DNA of 64,000 bases from Roseibium sp. (GCA_017643925.1 JAEPML010000006.1:124001-188000); one strand, 5' to 3'. Counted from the stretch's first letter, positions 1 through 9,626 are shown. Notes: generated by a model from the sequence alone, not told the origin. Numbers and translations: made by a program.

Positions 1-2505
1 GAAGACGGACAGCTTCACAATCCCTATCTCGGGGGCGGGTTTTCGATTGCGGCGATCACGACCGAGCTAGAATTGGCACACGATCAGCCCCTGGTTCCGA
101 TGAGGGAGCAACCGACCCATCACACCCATGGGCTTGCCTGGAAGCTTGGCTACAGAACGGCCAAGAGTGCCAGAACGCTCGACCCTTTTGCGGAGCGCCA
201 ATACGTCGATGGGGCGCATCCCTTTGAAACCCTGAAACGGGTTGACCAGCCAACGACCTATATGGACGAGGCGCGCATTCCGCGCGTTCCCAAACGCACC
301 GACATGTTCGCCCGCTCGCTCTTCGGGGATATGGGGCGCAAGAACCAGCAGGCGTCCACCAATGGGCAATACGTGCGCAAATCTGCACCGTCCATGGCTC
401 AGAGGCGTGCGCTCGGTGCCTTTGTTCTGCTTCAGGATGGCAATCCGATGGAAGCAAAACTCGAGCTGACATCCGATCCGAAGGTCAATGCCGACAATCT
501 GAAGGCCATGTCCTACTTCCTGGGCGTGGATGCGGTCGGTGTGTCGCGGTGCCCCGAGTGGTCCTGGTACTCCCATGATGCCACCGGTGCGCCCGTCGAC
601 CCTCCGCACGATCAGGCGATCTCGATGATCATCGATCAGGGCTACGAAACCATGGAAGGCGCTTCAGGAGACGACTGGATTGCAGTGTCGCAGTCCATGC
701 GGGCCTATCTCCGGTTCTCCATTCTGGGCAGCATCGTAGCCAAGCAGATACGCAATCTGGGTTTCAAGGCGAAGGCCCACACGGTGATCGATGGCGAGGT
801 TCTTCAACCACCTTTGCTGTTGCTCTCCGGTCTCGGAGAAGTCAGCCGTATCGGTGAGGTCATTCTCAATCCGTTTCTTGGGCCGAGACTGAAGTCCGGC
901 GTTGTCACGACTGACATGCCGCTTGCCCATGACAAGCCAATTTCGTTCGGATTGCAGACTTTCTGTGAGAACTGCAACAAGTGCGCACGCGAATGTCCCT
1001 CAGGTGCCATCACCGCAGGGCCAAAGCTGATGTTCAACGGTTATGAGATCTGGAAGTCGGACAGTCAGAAATGCACGACCTATAGGATCACCAACCAGGG
1101 CGGGGCGATGTGCGGCAGGTGCATGAAGACCTGTCCCTGGAACCTTGAGGGAATTTTCGCGGAAGCCCCATTCCGCTGGGTTGCCATGAATGTGCCCAGT
1201 GCAGCTCCCGCGTTGGCCAAGCTGGATGACATGATCGGCAACGGGGAGCGCAACCCGACCAAGAAATGGTGGTGGGACATCGAGCTCGCCGACGACGGGG
1301 CCTATCGTCCGGCCAGCCACACGGTCAACCAACGGGATCTCGACAAGGATCTGGATCTAAAGTACGAGGACCAGACGCTGGCGGTCTATCCTGCCAATCT
1401 TGCGCCGCACCCCTGGCCGTTTCCGTTCCCCATGGACCGGGAAAAGGGCATCGAAGCCTATCAGGCCATGATCACCGCCGAACAATACAAGGCACGGCTT
1501 GAAAAGGGGGACACGGACGGTCTTGCCCATTCCTACCGGATCAGCGGCGACGCGCCGGTCATCCAGGTGGAGATCGCCAAGGTCGAGCACATGGCCGATG
1601 GTGTGACCAAATACGAGTTCGTGCCGCTGAATGGTGACGAACTGCCCGCCTGGGAAGCCGGTGCGCATGTCGATATCGTGATTGCGCCGGAGTTTTTACG
1701 CCAATACTCCCTCTCGGGGGACCCGGCAGACCGGAGCCGGTACCAGATCGGGGTTCTTCGGGAAGAGAACGGACGGGGCGGTTCGCTTCTGCTGCATCGC
1801 ATATTCACCAAAGGGCGCAAGCTGTTCATCTCCAAACCGATCAATCATTTTCCGCTCAATGAGCAGGCCAACCGGTCCTATCTGATGGGAGGCGGGATCG
1901 GCATCACGCCAATGATTGCAATGGCGCATCGACTGCATCGAATTGGTGCGGAATTCGAGGTTCACTATTCCTGCAGCGACAGGTCGCAGGCTGGGTTCCT
2001 GAAGGATCTCGAAAAGGTGGCCTGGGCCGACAGGGTACATCTCCATGTCAGCAGCGAAGGGACACGGGCGGATCTCGACGAAATCCTGCGCCCTTACCGG
2101 CCAGGGGATCACGTCTATACATGTGGCCCGGACCGGTTCATGACTGCCGTCACCGAAGCGGCGGGCCGCAACGGTTTCGACGAAGACGCATGCCACATTG
2201 AATATTTCAATGTGCCCGAACTTCCCGACTACGAGAACCATCCCTTCTTTCTCAAGCTTGCCCGGTCAGGAAGGCAGATCGAGGTGCCGGCCGACAAAAC
2301 AGCGGCAGATGTGCTCAACGAGGAAGGGTTCAAGGTTGATGTGAAATGCTCCGACGGTATTTGCGGCGTCTGCAAATGCGACCTGGTTTCAGGGGATGTC
2401 GAGCATCGCGATTTCGTCCTGTCGGCGAAGCAGCGCGAGAACGCGATCGTTCTGTGCCAGTCCCGGGCTGCGAAGCCGGGTGGCGTGATCGAAATCGATC
2501 TGTAG
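1..2505 (+). CDS. Self-sufficient (catabolic-type) reductive dehalogenase fused to flavin/[2Fe-2S] reductase, 5'-truncated by window edge
   Basis: The frame is open from base 1 with no stop before it, so the N-terminus lies outside the window; the TTG at 73 is unlikely to be the true start. The N-terminal half looks like the cobalamin-binding RdhA fold. Two ferredoxin-type clusters follow: a CxxCxxCxxxCP motif at about nt 963-1000, and a second with CxxCxxxCP at about nt 1110-1137, preceded by a Cys 13 residues upstream. The C-terminal third (about nt 1560-2500) is a phthalate-dioxygenase-reductase-like module: RQYSLSG flavin motif, GGGIGITPM and YTCGPDRFM nucleotide motifs, and a plant-type [2Fe-2S] site CSDGICGVC with a fourth Cys near the end. 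In NpRdhA/BhbA-type enzymes this fusion lets NAD(P)H drive reductive dehalogenation of halophenols without a respiratory chain. No partner gene is visible downstream. Substrate is not predictable here. Confidence 0.88.
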   Translation, partial: EDGQLHNPYLGGGFSIAAITTELELAHDQPLVPMREQPTHHTHGLAWKLGYRTAKSARTLDPFAERQYVDGAHPFETLKRVDQPTTYMDEARIPRVPKRTDMFARSLFGDMGRKNQQASTNGQYVRKSAPSMAQRRALGAFVLLQDGNPMEAKLELTSDPKVNADNLKAMSYFLGVDAVGVSRCPEWSWYSHDATGAPVDPPHDQAISMIIDQGYETMEGASGDDWIAVSQSMRAYLRFSILGSIVAKQIRNLGFKAKAHTVIDGEVLQPPLLLLSGLGEVSRIGEVILNPFLGPRLKSGVVTTDMPLAHDKPISFGLQTFCENCNKCARECPSGAITAGPKLMFNGYEIWKSDSQKCTTYRITNQGGAMCGRCMKTCPWNLEGIFAEAPFRWVAMNVPSAAPALAKLDDMIGNGERNPTKKWWWDIELADDGAYRPASHTVNQRDLDKDLDLKYEDQTLAVYPANLAPHPWPFPFPMDREKGIEAYQAMITAEQYKARLEKGDTDGLAHSYRISGDAPVIQVEIAKVEHMADGVTKYEFVPLNGDELPAWEAGAHVDIVIAPEFLRQYSLSGDPADRSRYQIGVLREENGRGGSLLLHRIFTKGRKLFISKPINHFPLNEQANRSYLMGGGIGITPMIAMAHRLHRIGAEFEVHYSCSDRSQAGFLKDLEKVAWADRVHLHVSSEGTRADLDEILRPYRPGDHVYTCGPDRFMTAVTEAAGRNGFDEDACHIEYFNVPELPDYENHPFFLKLARSGRQIEVPADKTAADVLNEEGFKVDVKCSDGICGVCKCDLVSGDVEHRDFVLSAKQRENAIVLCQSRAAKPGGVIEIDL

Positions 2506-2625
2506 CGCTTTGCACTGCAGAAGGCCACGTGCAAGGAAAGCGGTTACACCATGTGCACAGCTAGCTGAGGTCGGGTGATGGAAAACCGGAGTGTCACACG
2601 CCGGGGACATGAAGTCGATAATGGC

Positions 2626-2922
2626 CTATTCGGCGGACCCGATGCCACCCGCCGTCGGGGATACCGCATTGGAAACGACGTCTGGATCACCGGGTGTCAG
2701 ATAGCGCTCCTGCGCAAGAACCGCAGAACGTCCATCCACGTCGATCCGGGTGTTGTTCGCTCGCCTCGGAAAAGGATTGACCGTATGGAGGCCGATGTTG
2801 GCCTCCAGGGCATTTCCGGCGCCAAGCGTGACGGAATCCCGTTGGCTCATGTAGTCGGCGCAGCCGGCCAACATCAAGGACACCGCTGCCAGAACAATCC
2901 AGTCAGTTCTTTGAGTAAACAT
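2626..2922 (-). CDS. Small lipoprotein of the Tad/Flp-like cluster
   Basis: 98 residues from the ATG at 2922. The start is chosen because it gives a clean lipoprotein signal: MFTQRTDW, a hydrophobic stretch, then the lipobox LMLAGC. A longer frame to 2970 would put hydrophilic residues in front of the signal. The mature part has no cysteine or recognised domain, but carries a block with NPFPRRANNTRIDVDG. The start overlaps the 3' end of the secretin gene by 20 bp, so the two are translationally coupled. Short lipoproteins often sit beside CpaC-type secretins in alphaproteobacterial tad loci; a role in the secretin or pilus outer-membrane complex is inferred from position only. Confidence 0.75.
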   Translation of the reverse strand: MFTQRTDWIVLAAVSLMLAGCADYMSQRDSVTLGAGNALEANIGLHTVNPFPRRANNTRIDVDGRSAVLAQERYLTPGDPDVVSNAVSPTAGGIGSAE

Positions 2923-4414
2923 AGCCGTCCTCGAATTCCAGATCGATTCTGTGCCCGTAAGGACCGACAACGCCTTTGCCTTCCTTGAACTTGCGCAGCA
3001 TCTTCTTGTTCACCTCCAACAGCCCCAGAGCAAACATTTCGACGTCATTGGTCGGACGTGTCTGGTCGAGGGGGGAAGCAAGTTCTTCGCCCGGGCGCGT
3101 CGGACGCACCAGCCGGGGAGTTACGACGATAACCAGGTCGGTTTCGCGCTTTTGAAAACTCGTGGAACGGAACAACGTACCCAGGACCGGCACCTGTCCC
3201 AACCAGGGCAACTGGCTGATGTCACGTGTATCAACATTCTCCAGAAGGCCGGCCATTGAAAAACTCTGACCGTCGCGAAGCTCGATCACGGCTTCAGCCC
3301 GGCGGGACGTGAAACCCGGGTTTCCGTTGACGCTGATGGCGTTGTCGATATCACTGACCTCGGTCATGACGCGCAGGTTGACCCGGCTGTCATCAAGAAC
3401 GGTCGGCACGAATTCCAACCGGACACCGAAGGGGCGATAGTCGGTCGAAGTGGCGACACCGCCGGCGTTGGATATTGCGGTCTGGATCGGAACCTCGCCG
3501 CCGACATGAAACCGGGCGGTTTCGCCGCTGATCGTTGTCAGGTTGGGCTGTGCAAGACGGCGGACCAGTCCTTTGCCTTCGAGTGCATCGATGATCGTGT
3601 CAATTCGAATGCCGGCCGTTTCCAGGATCTTGGCGATGAAGGTTCCGAAAGGAAGGGCACCTTGTTGGGTGGCACTGGCACCGGACCCGAGAACCGAGAT
3701 AAGACCGCCGGTTTGTTCGTCCACGCCAACCTGTACCCTGGAACCACTGGTACTGACATTGCCGTTGCTCGAACGGCCGACCCAGTTGATCCCGAGGTCC
3801 CGGCCAATGGAGCGGCTGGCTTCGAGGACACGGACTTCCAGCGCCACTTGCTGTGGACTGCGCACACTCAGGGCATTGATGACCGGAGCTTCCGAGAATT
3901 GCTGGGCCACTTCGAGTACACGGGTAAGCTCTGGGCCGCTGCTGACAGAGCCACTGAGCCGGATCCGGTTGCTGACATTCGACACGGACACCTGGGCGGA
4001 TGGCGATGTCGCCCGTATGGCACGGGCAACATCGTCAAAATTCAACTGCACGCGAACTTCGATAACCCCGAGGAGGTTCTTGTTCGCGTTGTAGATCGAG
4101 ATATTCGTAAGGCCAGGCGCTTTACCCTGGATGTAAAGGGACTGTTCCGACAGCGGTACGATGTCAGCGATGTCGGGATCACCAACGACAAGATCCGAAA
4201 AGTTTCGGTTGGTTCGTACCGTACGGGTGGTCCCTGGCTGCATCGTGACCTTGGAAACGCTGCCGCCGTTGATCACCAGGACATGATCGTCAAGTTGAGC
4301 GCGGGCTGTCTGGACATTTGCAAAGGTGAGTGCCGCAGCAAGCAGAATTGCCATCAGGCTGAGCAAAAAGCCGCCCTGAATTCCAACCTTTGTCGCGTTC
4401 GCATTTCCGGTCAC
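2903..4414 (-). CDS. CpaC/RcpA-type pilus secretin
   Basis: Outer-membrane secretin subunit of a Flp/Tad-type or related secretion system. About 503 residues from a GTG at 4414, chosen because a GGGG ribosome site lies just upstream and a Sec signal peptide (hydrophobic run, then QTARAQL) follows immediately. An in-frame ATG at 4567 would add about 51 residues before the signal and is less likely. After the signal come a pilus-secretin N-domain (VINGGSVSKVTM, NFSDLVVGDPDIADIVPL), a BON-like stretch (IRLSGSV), and the C-terminal secretin domain with the hallmark VPILGTLF-type segment (WLGQVPVLGTLFRS) and ETDLVIVVTPRLV. It is third in a minus-strand set after the TPR lipoprotein and coiled-coil membrane protein. 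The Tad ATPase and platform genes are not in this window. Confidence 0.88.
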   Translation of the reverse strand: MTGNANATKVGIQGGFLLSLMAILLAAALTFANVQTARAQLDDHVLVINGGSVSKVTMQPGTTRTVRTNRNFSDLVVGDPDIADIVPLSEQSLYIQGKAPGLTNISIYNANKNLLGVIEVRVQLNFDDVARAIRATSPSAQVSVSNVSNRIRLSGSVSSGPELTRVLEVAQQFSEAPVINALSVRSPQQVALEVRVLEASRSIGRDLGINWVGRSSNGNVSTSGSRVQVGVDEQTGGLISVLGSGASATQQGALPFGTFIAKILETAGIRIDTIIDALEGKGLVRRLAQPNLTTISGETARFHVGGEVPIQTAISNAGGVATSTDYRPFGVRLEFVPTVLDDSRVNLRVMTEVSDIDNAISVNGNPGFTSRRAEAVIELRDGQSFSMAGLLENVDTRDISQLPWLGQVPVLGTLFRSTSFQKRETDLVIVVTPRLVRPTRPGEELASPLDQTRPTNDVEMFALGLLEVNKKMLRKFKEGKGVVGPYGHRIDLEFEDGYVYSKN

Positions 4415-4694
4415 GGTGTGCCCCAAATCTGGCCGGCTCAACAGCCGAGCTGCCAATTCCCAAGAAGGCCCCCACTTCCTGTTACGGTGCGATTCTATAC
4501 TCTTGACGATTAACACCGGGTGAAACACCAATCTCCAGCTCGCCAAGCAGGCAACCGGTTTGTGCAAAGCATCTTGAAGTGTTCCCGTGTTTCAGCCAGC
4601 CGGATTGTCCAGCCTGACAAGATCTGTGTGCAAAAACCCTTCCGAGACTGTGTCGCATCACTGCCGATTGAAGGGAGCCTACTTTCCGTTTCCA

Positions 4695-5309
4695 TTACTT
4701 CTTTTCGTATCGAACCTTGCCGTCAGCGGTAACAACACGCCGGAACATTGACGAGCCTTCCGGTTTGTCCGGCGTTTGCGAAACCGAAACCTGAACGCCG
4801 GTCTGTCGTGGCACAAATCGACTGGGAGCGTTTGAGGTCAGGGCGGGGATCAGCATCAGATCCGCTGTTTCCGTAACAAACAACTCGTTGCCATCGTCGA
4901 TGACGGTGTTCAGTCGCCTGATCGAATCCCGCCTCTTCCCGTTGGACGGGTCTGCAGCACCGATGCCGGTCTGGATCGAACTGATGCGCCTGTCGATCTT
5001 GGAGAGCCGGTTCTGGATACCCTCGTTCATGAGATTGACGTTTCCGGCGATGCGTTTTTCGAACTGCTTGAGAGCGTCTATTTCCTGACGGACCCCGTTC
5101 AGGTCAGCAATCGTCGCCCAGGAAAACAGCAAACCGACCAGCAGCAACACCGCAACGGAAACCGACACCACGTTGAGCGCCACCAGCGTGCGGATGTTCT
5201 GTTGCCAGATCACCATGGTTGCCCCCTGATCAGCAGGAGACGGAAGGCCGTTGTCCGGGCCTGCTCCGTCGGCTGGATTTGACTGCGATGTGGTCTTGTC
5301 AGTGGTCAT
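4695..5309 (-). CDS. Single-pass inner-membrane protein with coiled coil
   Basis: 204 residues. The first 30 are hydrophilic and Gly/Pro/Ser-rich; a single transmembrane segment spans about residues 40-66 (LVALNVVSVSVAVLLLVGLL). It is followed by a predicted coiled coil (about 70-110: NGVRQEIDALKQFEKRIAG and RLSKIDRRISSIQTG) and a periplasmic tail ending VTADGKVRYEKK. I do not recognise the family. It lies 20 bp downstream of the TPR lipoprotein gene and upstream of the secretin gene on the same strand, so a structural or assembly role in the same envelope complex is the simplest inference. Confidence 0.7.
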   Translation of the reverse strand: MTTDKTTSQSNPADGAGPDNGLPSPADQGATMVIWQQNIRTLVALNVVSVSVAVLLLVGLLFSWATIADLNGVRQEIDALKQFEKRIAGNVNLMNEGIQNRLSKIDRRISSIQTGIGAADPSNGKRRDSIRRLNTVIDDGNELFVTETADLMLIPALTSNAPSRFVPRQTGVQVSVSQTPDKPEGSSMFRRVVTADGKVRYEKK

Positions 5310-5329
5310 TTGAAGTTGAGTGCCTCCGG

Positions 5330-5842
5330 TTATCCGCGCTTGGCGAAGCTTACGCTGTTGCGGAGCAGTTCCAGATTGTTGGCCGTGGTAACGTTGGCAG
5401 GATCAATGTCGTAGGCCTTCAGGAAATATCGTCGCGCGGTGACCAGGTTGCCGCGCAGGAGGTAGGAGTATCCGACATTGTTCAGATATTCGGCGCGGTT
5501 CGGGATCATTTTGGCGAGCACGCTGTAACCGCGATCCGCGTTGTCGAAACGGCCGATCATGTCTGCCGATGCGGAGTAGCCGAGCCAGGCAACCGGATCC
5601 TTCGGAAAAACTTCGGCGGCGCGTTTGTAGATCGCATAGGCCTTGCCGAAGTTCTTTTCCTGAAACTGAAGTTTTGCGCGCGCAAGCAGCTCGTCGTCCT
5701 TGTAGAAGGCGACATCGGAGACGTCGTCAACGGATTCAGGGCTTTCTCCAAATGTGGAGAGGTTCGCAATATTACCAGATTGGCAACCGGCCAAAATCAA
5801 TAGTGCGATCGTAAAAACAGAGATTTTCCGAACGAGCCACAT
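5330..5842 (-). CDS. TPR lipoprotein, TadD-like
   Basis: 170 residues from the ATG at 5842, chosen because MWLVRKISVFTIALLILAGC is a textbook lipoprotein signal; the frame is open further upstream to 6016 but that part is Asn/Lys-rich and not signal-like. The mature part carries three or so TPR-like helix pairs (ARAKLQFQEKNFGKAYAIYK, then PVAWLGYSASADMIGRFDNA, then AEYLNNVGYSYLLRGN). This matches TadD-type proteins, which are TPR lipoproteins needed for secretin assembly in Tad systems. First gene of a four-gene minus-strand set ending at 2626. Confidence 0.8.
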   Translation of the reverse strand: MWLVRKISVFTIALLILAGCQSGNIANLSTFGESPESVDDVSDVAFYKDDELLARAKLQFQEKNFGKAYAIYKRAAEVFPKDPVAWLGYSASADMIGRFDNADRGYSVLAKMIPNRAEYLNNVGYSYLLRGNLVTARRYFLKAYDIDPANVTTANNLELLRNSVSFAKRG

Positions 5843-6509
5843 TGTCTCTAATCTAAACCACCGTACTTTTCCGGAGCATTTGATAGTAACTATCTCGAAG
5901 TCATAGTATTTTTTACAATTGCTCTGGGGGTTACTCAACCGCTTCAAATTGAATTTAGGCAAACAAAGAAAATTATTGGTTAAACATTTCCCGGTGTCTT
6001 TTAGAAAATTCAACACGACTCATTTGCGAACTCTCTTTCGCTTGCGTGGCTGGTTGTTGAGCTGTTGTTCCATCGTCCACGACGGACGAAGTGCGAACCG
6101 CAGATCTGGGCAGCACGAAGGCTTGCGCGGTTGTTGAAAGCCGTGACTTCAAATAGCGATTCTGCATGCCGATAGGTTTCGGTTTGTATCGTGCCTTCGT
6201 GTCATTTGTTGCAGTAAGTCTGTTGCGGTTTTTGAGGTGTGGTGCATGCCAAGTTATCATTCCCGGTGCGCTTGTCTTCGAAATTACATTAATAGCTGAA
6301 CACTTTTTCATTGATTTATTCGAATAAAATTATTTTTTACTGAAAGTTTTTTGTTCGAAAACGAGTTTATTTTGTGTTTGATTGCGTATCAGAAATATTA
6401 CTTATAATATGTAAAATTGACTATGCGTTAAGTTCACGAAAAAATAGGCTTTTCTCATAACACTGGTGCGAACAATCCTCCGGCTGCCAGGAGTTAGTCG
6501 AGTACACGC
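5843..6509. other. AT-rich divergent intergenic region
   Basis: About 670 bp between the leftward Tad-like set and the rightward PilZ chemoreceptor. AT content is clearly above that of the flanking genes, especially 6290-6430. It presumably carries promoters for both directions; a TATAAT at 6403-6408 has only weak -35 candidates (TTGATT at 6378 with 19-bp spacing). I see no convincing gene. Confidence 0.6.
5882..5894. promoter_or_regulatory. Perfect inverted repeat upstream of the TPR lipoprotein gene
   Basis: GATAGT-A-ACTATC is a perfect 13-bp dyad, 40 bp upstream of the start at 5842, in the expected operator/promoter zone of the Tad-like set. Protein partner unknown; the short length means chance is possible. 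Confidence 0.3.
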
Positions 6510-8063
6510 ATGGTGACAATTTTGGAAAAGAAAACTGGTTTGTCGGCAAAGGTCGCTTTTGTCATTGTCGGTATGAATGCCCTGGTGGGTATCGGGGCCT
6601 GTCTTGCAACCTACCTTGCTATTGATCTCCGGGAGGGGCTGGCGGCGTCGGGCCAGCATTTCTCGACTGCTGAACAGGTACTCTTCACTGTCCTGGGCTT
6701 ACTGGTCGTTGCCACTATCGCCAGCCTGACCGTAGCTCACCGCATTCTGAGGCCGGTGTATGGTGTCGCCGTTGCCATAAAAGCCATGGCAGCCGGGCGA
6801 TCTGACATTGAACTTGCCGGTCTGGAAAGGCAGGACATCATTGGTGAGATGCTGCGGACCGTATCTGCTTTCAAGGAGAACGCAGCGGCAAGGGCCAAAC
6901 TTGAGCGGATCAGCCAGGCAGAACGGGACAGGGAACGCCGACGGCAGGCACACCTGGAAAGTGTTATCGCCGAGTTCAAGGTCTGCATGTCGGATCTCCG
7001 TGGCACGGTTTCTTCTCAAATGGATCTCATGCGTCAAAGCTCCTCTGCGCTCGACGAACTGGCTGACAAGTCTTTCAAGCAATCCTCAGATGCCAGCGCT
7101 TCTTCCGAGACAGCTTCTGAGAGCGTAACCTCGGTTGCAGCGGCGACGGAAGAGTTGACAGCGACCGTTCAGGAAATCGCAACGCAGACCGAGCAAACCA
7201 ATTCGTTGGTAAACCAGACTGTCGATGAAACGGAAGATACCAGCCGGAACATCACGGCCCTGTCAGAGGCTGCTGAGCGGATAGGCAGCGTCGTGAGCCT
7301 GATCAGGGAAATCGCCGAGCAGACCAATTTGCTCGCTCTCAACGCGCCGATTGAGGCAGCGCGCGCCGGAGAAATGGGACGCGGGGTTGCGGTGGTTGCT
7401 TCTGAAGTGAAGGAAATGGCGGAGCAGACTGCTCGCGCGACGGATGAAATTTCCGGCCAGATCGGTGAGGTTCAGGGGTCGGTTCGCAAGGCCGTAACCT
7501 CCATTGAAAACATTGGCAAGAAGGTCGAGGAAGTTCGAACCCTGACACCGGTTGTTGCCAGCGCCGTCGAGGAGCAGCATGCGTCCACACAGGAAATCGC
7601 AATGTCCGCTCAAAACGCTGCGTCCGGCACAAATGCCGCCGCACACAACATGGGCGACGTTGCTGAGGCGATACAACAGACACGCGGCGAGGCCGGCACC
7701 GAGAATACCGCGACCTTCATGGTTGCCGACACGAGCAAGGGCCTTGTCAGCGATGTCGAAAATTTCCTGAATGCCGTTACCGAGGATGTGGATGATCGCC
7801 GCCGTTCGTTGCGTGTTCCCGGGGCGCAGTCCGTTCAGGTGTTGACCGACAACGGAGTTGAACAGGAGGTTGCTCCCATCGACATCAGTGTTTCGGGCGC
7901 GCAAATCGCGCAAATAGAACAGGTGGCCGTGAATGACGATTTAACCCTGGTTTTCGCTGATGGTCGTCATCTCAGCGGAAAAGTTGTCCGAGATAGCGAC
8001 GAGGGTTTCGGTATAGCTTTCGCCGTTCTGCTTGAAGACGATGATCGGTTGCTTGCTGCCTGA
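6510..8063 (+). CDS. Methyl-accepting chemotaxis protein with C-terminal PilZ domain
   Basis: 517 residues. Two transmembrane segments (about 13-38 and 56-76) enclose only a short periplasmic loop, so sensing is likely membrane-based or cytoplasmic. A HAMP domain follows (from HRILRPVYG), then a long signalling coiled coil. The hairpin tip is recognisable ([21 protein letters not shown]) but has Pro280 where Ala is usual and Val293 in place of the usual Phe in GRGFAVVA. From about residue 428 is a PilZ domain with RRSLRV and DISVSG, the c-di-GMP-binding signature pair. This receptor may therefore couple c-di-GMP level to chemotaxis, as known for some alphaproteobacterial PilZ receptors. It is followed by a BLUF gene 76 bp downstream. 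Confidence 0.92.
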   Translation: MVTILEKKTGLSAKVAFVIVGMNALVGIGACLATYLAIDLREGLAASGQHFSTAEQVLFTVLGLLVVATIASLTVAHRILRPVYGVAVAIKAMAAGRSDIELAGLERQDIIGEMLRTVSAFKENAAARAKLERISQAERDRERRRQAHLESVIAEFKVCMSDLRGTVSSQMDLMRQSSSALDELADKSFKQSSDASASSETASESVTSVAAATEELTATVQEIATQTEQTNSLVNQTVDETEDTSRNITALSEAAERIGSVVSLIREIAEQTNLLALNAPIEAARAGEMGRGVAVVASEVKEMAEQTARATDEISGQIGEVQGSVRKAVTSIENIGKKVEEVRTLTPVVASAVEEQHASTQEIAMSAQNAASGTNAAAHNMGDVAEAIQQTRGEAGTENTATFMVADTSKGLVSDVENFLNAVTEDVDDRRRSLRVPGAQSVQVLTDNGVEQEVAPIDISVSGAQIAQIEQVAVNDDLTLVFADGRHLSGKVVRDSDEGFGIAFAVLLEDDDRLLAA

Positions 8064-8139
8064 GCTTGTTCCGGCAGGTGCATGGCCTGCCTGGGGCGGT
8101 TGACCAGTTCCCTGAAAAAATGGAGTGGATCCCTTGTTT

Positions 8140-8544
8140 ATGACAAGTCTTGTTTACGCCAGTCACGCCAACAATATCGACGAGCGGAAAATCAGTGACA
8201 TTTTGGAAAAAGCTCGGGCCAACAACGCAAAACTGGACGTGTCCGGCGTGTTGTTGTTCAACAGCGCCTATTTTTTGCAGTGTCTCGAAGGGTCTCGAGA
8301 ATCGGTCAACGAGCTGTACCAGAAGATCCTGAATGATGACCGTCATTCTGCGCCGCTGATCCTGGATTACCGTTCCATTTCGGAACGTGATTACAGTCAA
8401 TGGAGCATGGGGTATATCGGCGAGAGCGTCCGATTTGAAAATGAGGTGCTCAGGTTTTCAAACTCCCGTCGTTTCCAGCCCTATCAGATGGCGGGCGATG
8501 GTGCGCGAGCTTTCCTCAAGGCCGTCGCCTCAAGTTGCGCCTGA
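8140..8544 (+). CDS. BLUF-domain blue-light sensor
   Basis: 134 residues from the ATG at 8140. An upstream TTG at 8134 and GTG at 8125 are also in frame, and a GGAG at 8122 is spaced better for the TTG, so the exact start is open. A single BLUF (FAD-binding) domain fills the protein: LVYAS with the flavin-facing Tyr6, ARANN with Asn28/29, LQCLEG with Gln47, and WSMGY with Trp88/Met90, which are the Tyr-Asn-Gln-Trp/Met set of functional BLUF photoreceptors. There is no output domain, so it must signal through a partner protein. Candidates in the window are the neighbouring PilZ receptor or the EAL proteins. Confidence 0.92.
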   Translation: MTSLVYASHANNIDERKISDILEKARANNAKLDVSGVLLFNSAYFLQCLEGSRESVNELYQKILNDDRHSAPLILDYRSISERDYSQWSMGYIGESVRFENEVLRFSNSRRFQPYQMAGDGARAFLKAVASSCA

Positions 8545-9582
8545 TATCTGTTGCCTGGCTTGCGCCTTAGTCGAACGCCTGCAGGGCTCACAAGTTCCTG
8601 GATATTGCGGAATATCGTCCGTGGTCAAAGCTGTTGAAGCCACTGGTTCCTCTCGCAGCAAGCCCACGCCTTCGAATTCATGGTTGCACAACGTTGTCAA
8701 GGCGCTCGGAAGGTTTGAAAGACGAGGCGATGCGTAGCCGGCTAACTAATTGGCAGGCCTGTTGAGCGCGCTGCAGCGGCTCCGCAAGCTGGCGTGTCCA
8801 ATGCTAGGGGGGCAACGTTTACAGGAATTGTATTGGGTCACAGAACGCAAAGACGCTGCCGCGTCGAGTTTGGCGTTCGTGGGTGCCACGCCGTAGACGA
8901 GAACGGGTTAGTTGACATGGTTCTCCATGGCGAAAGTACGGCGAACAAATTTTGGGTACAGAGAAACGCTTTGTGGTTCTTGGTGCGACAGCTGTCCCAC
9001 AGAGCTATCTGACTGTGCTGGACATGCGCTCGATCCAGCTCCTCGGTCAGTTAGCTGATCATGGACCAACAAGATCTCTTCAGAGGCGATACTGAGCCGC
9101 TTTGTTGTCCGAACCCTCCATTTCCGAAACGATGCATAACGGCTCTCCAAAACGGTTTATTCAAGGCGTCTGGGCGACTTGGGAAGCAGTGTGCGCAAGA
9201 TCAGATTTTCCTAAGCTGATTCGTTTTGAGGCCGTGGTCCAACCCCTTTTTTGGAACTGAAGATGAGCTGTCGAACAGACAAATCTGGTTTTTCTTTTCT
9301 CGTCAATTTTCTCAGACGAATGTCCGCAAATTTGCTGTTCGAAGCGGACTGTTATTGGATTGTAAACTTGCTAGTAGCGGCTTCTTTTGCGGGTAAAATT
9401 GCTCGCCTGTAAGTTGTTGATTTCGCAGTGAATCCAGACACGGATTTGTTTGTGGGTCTTTGGTACGTTTCTTGACACTTCAGAGGTTATAAATCGCCAA
9501 ATCTCCACGCAGGAAAAGAAAATTTACCCCTGCAAAAATTACAAATATAAATTTCAGTTCTGATAAAAAATTTATGCTATTT

Positions 9583-9611
9583 TTGACACTCGTAAAGCTT
9601 TCAAATTATTT
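9583..9611 (+). promoter_or_regulatory. Candidate sigma70-type promoter for the chemosensory cluster
   Basis: TTGACA at 9583-9588 is a perfect -35; 17 bp later TTATTT (9606-9611) is a poor -10. It would give a leader of roughly 120 bases before the TTG start at 9740. Confidence 0.25.
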
Positions 9612-9626
9612 TCAGCCGGCATCAAA

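Noticed and set aside
3506..4513. 335-codon plus-strand open frame over the secretin
   Set aside because: Opposite strand of a gene with diagnostic secretin motifs.
8545..9420. Insertion-sequence remnant
   Set aside because: No inverted terminal repeats, target duplication or recognisable transposase motif found.
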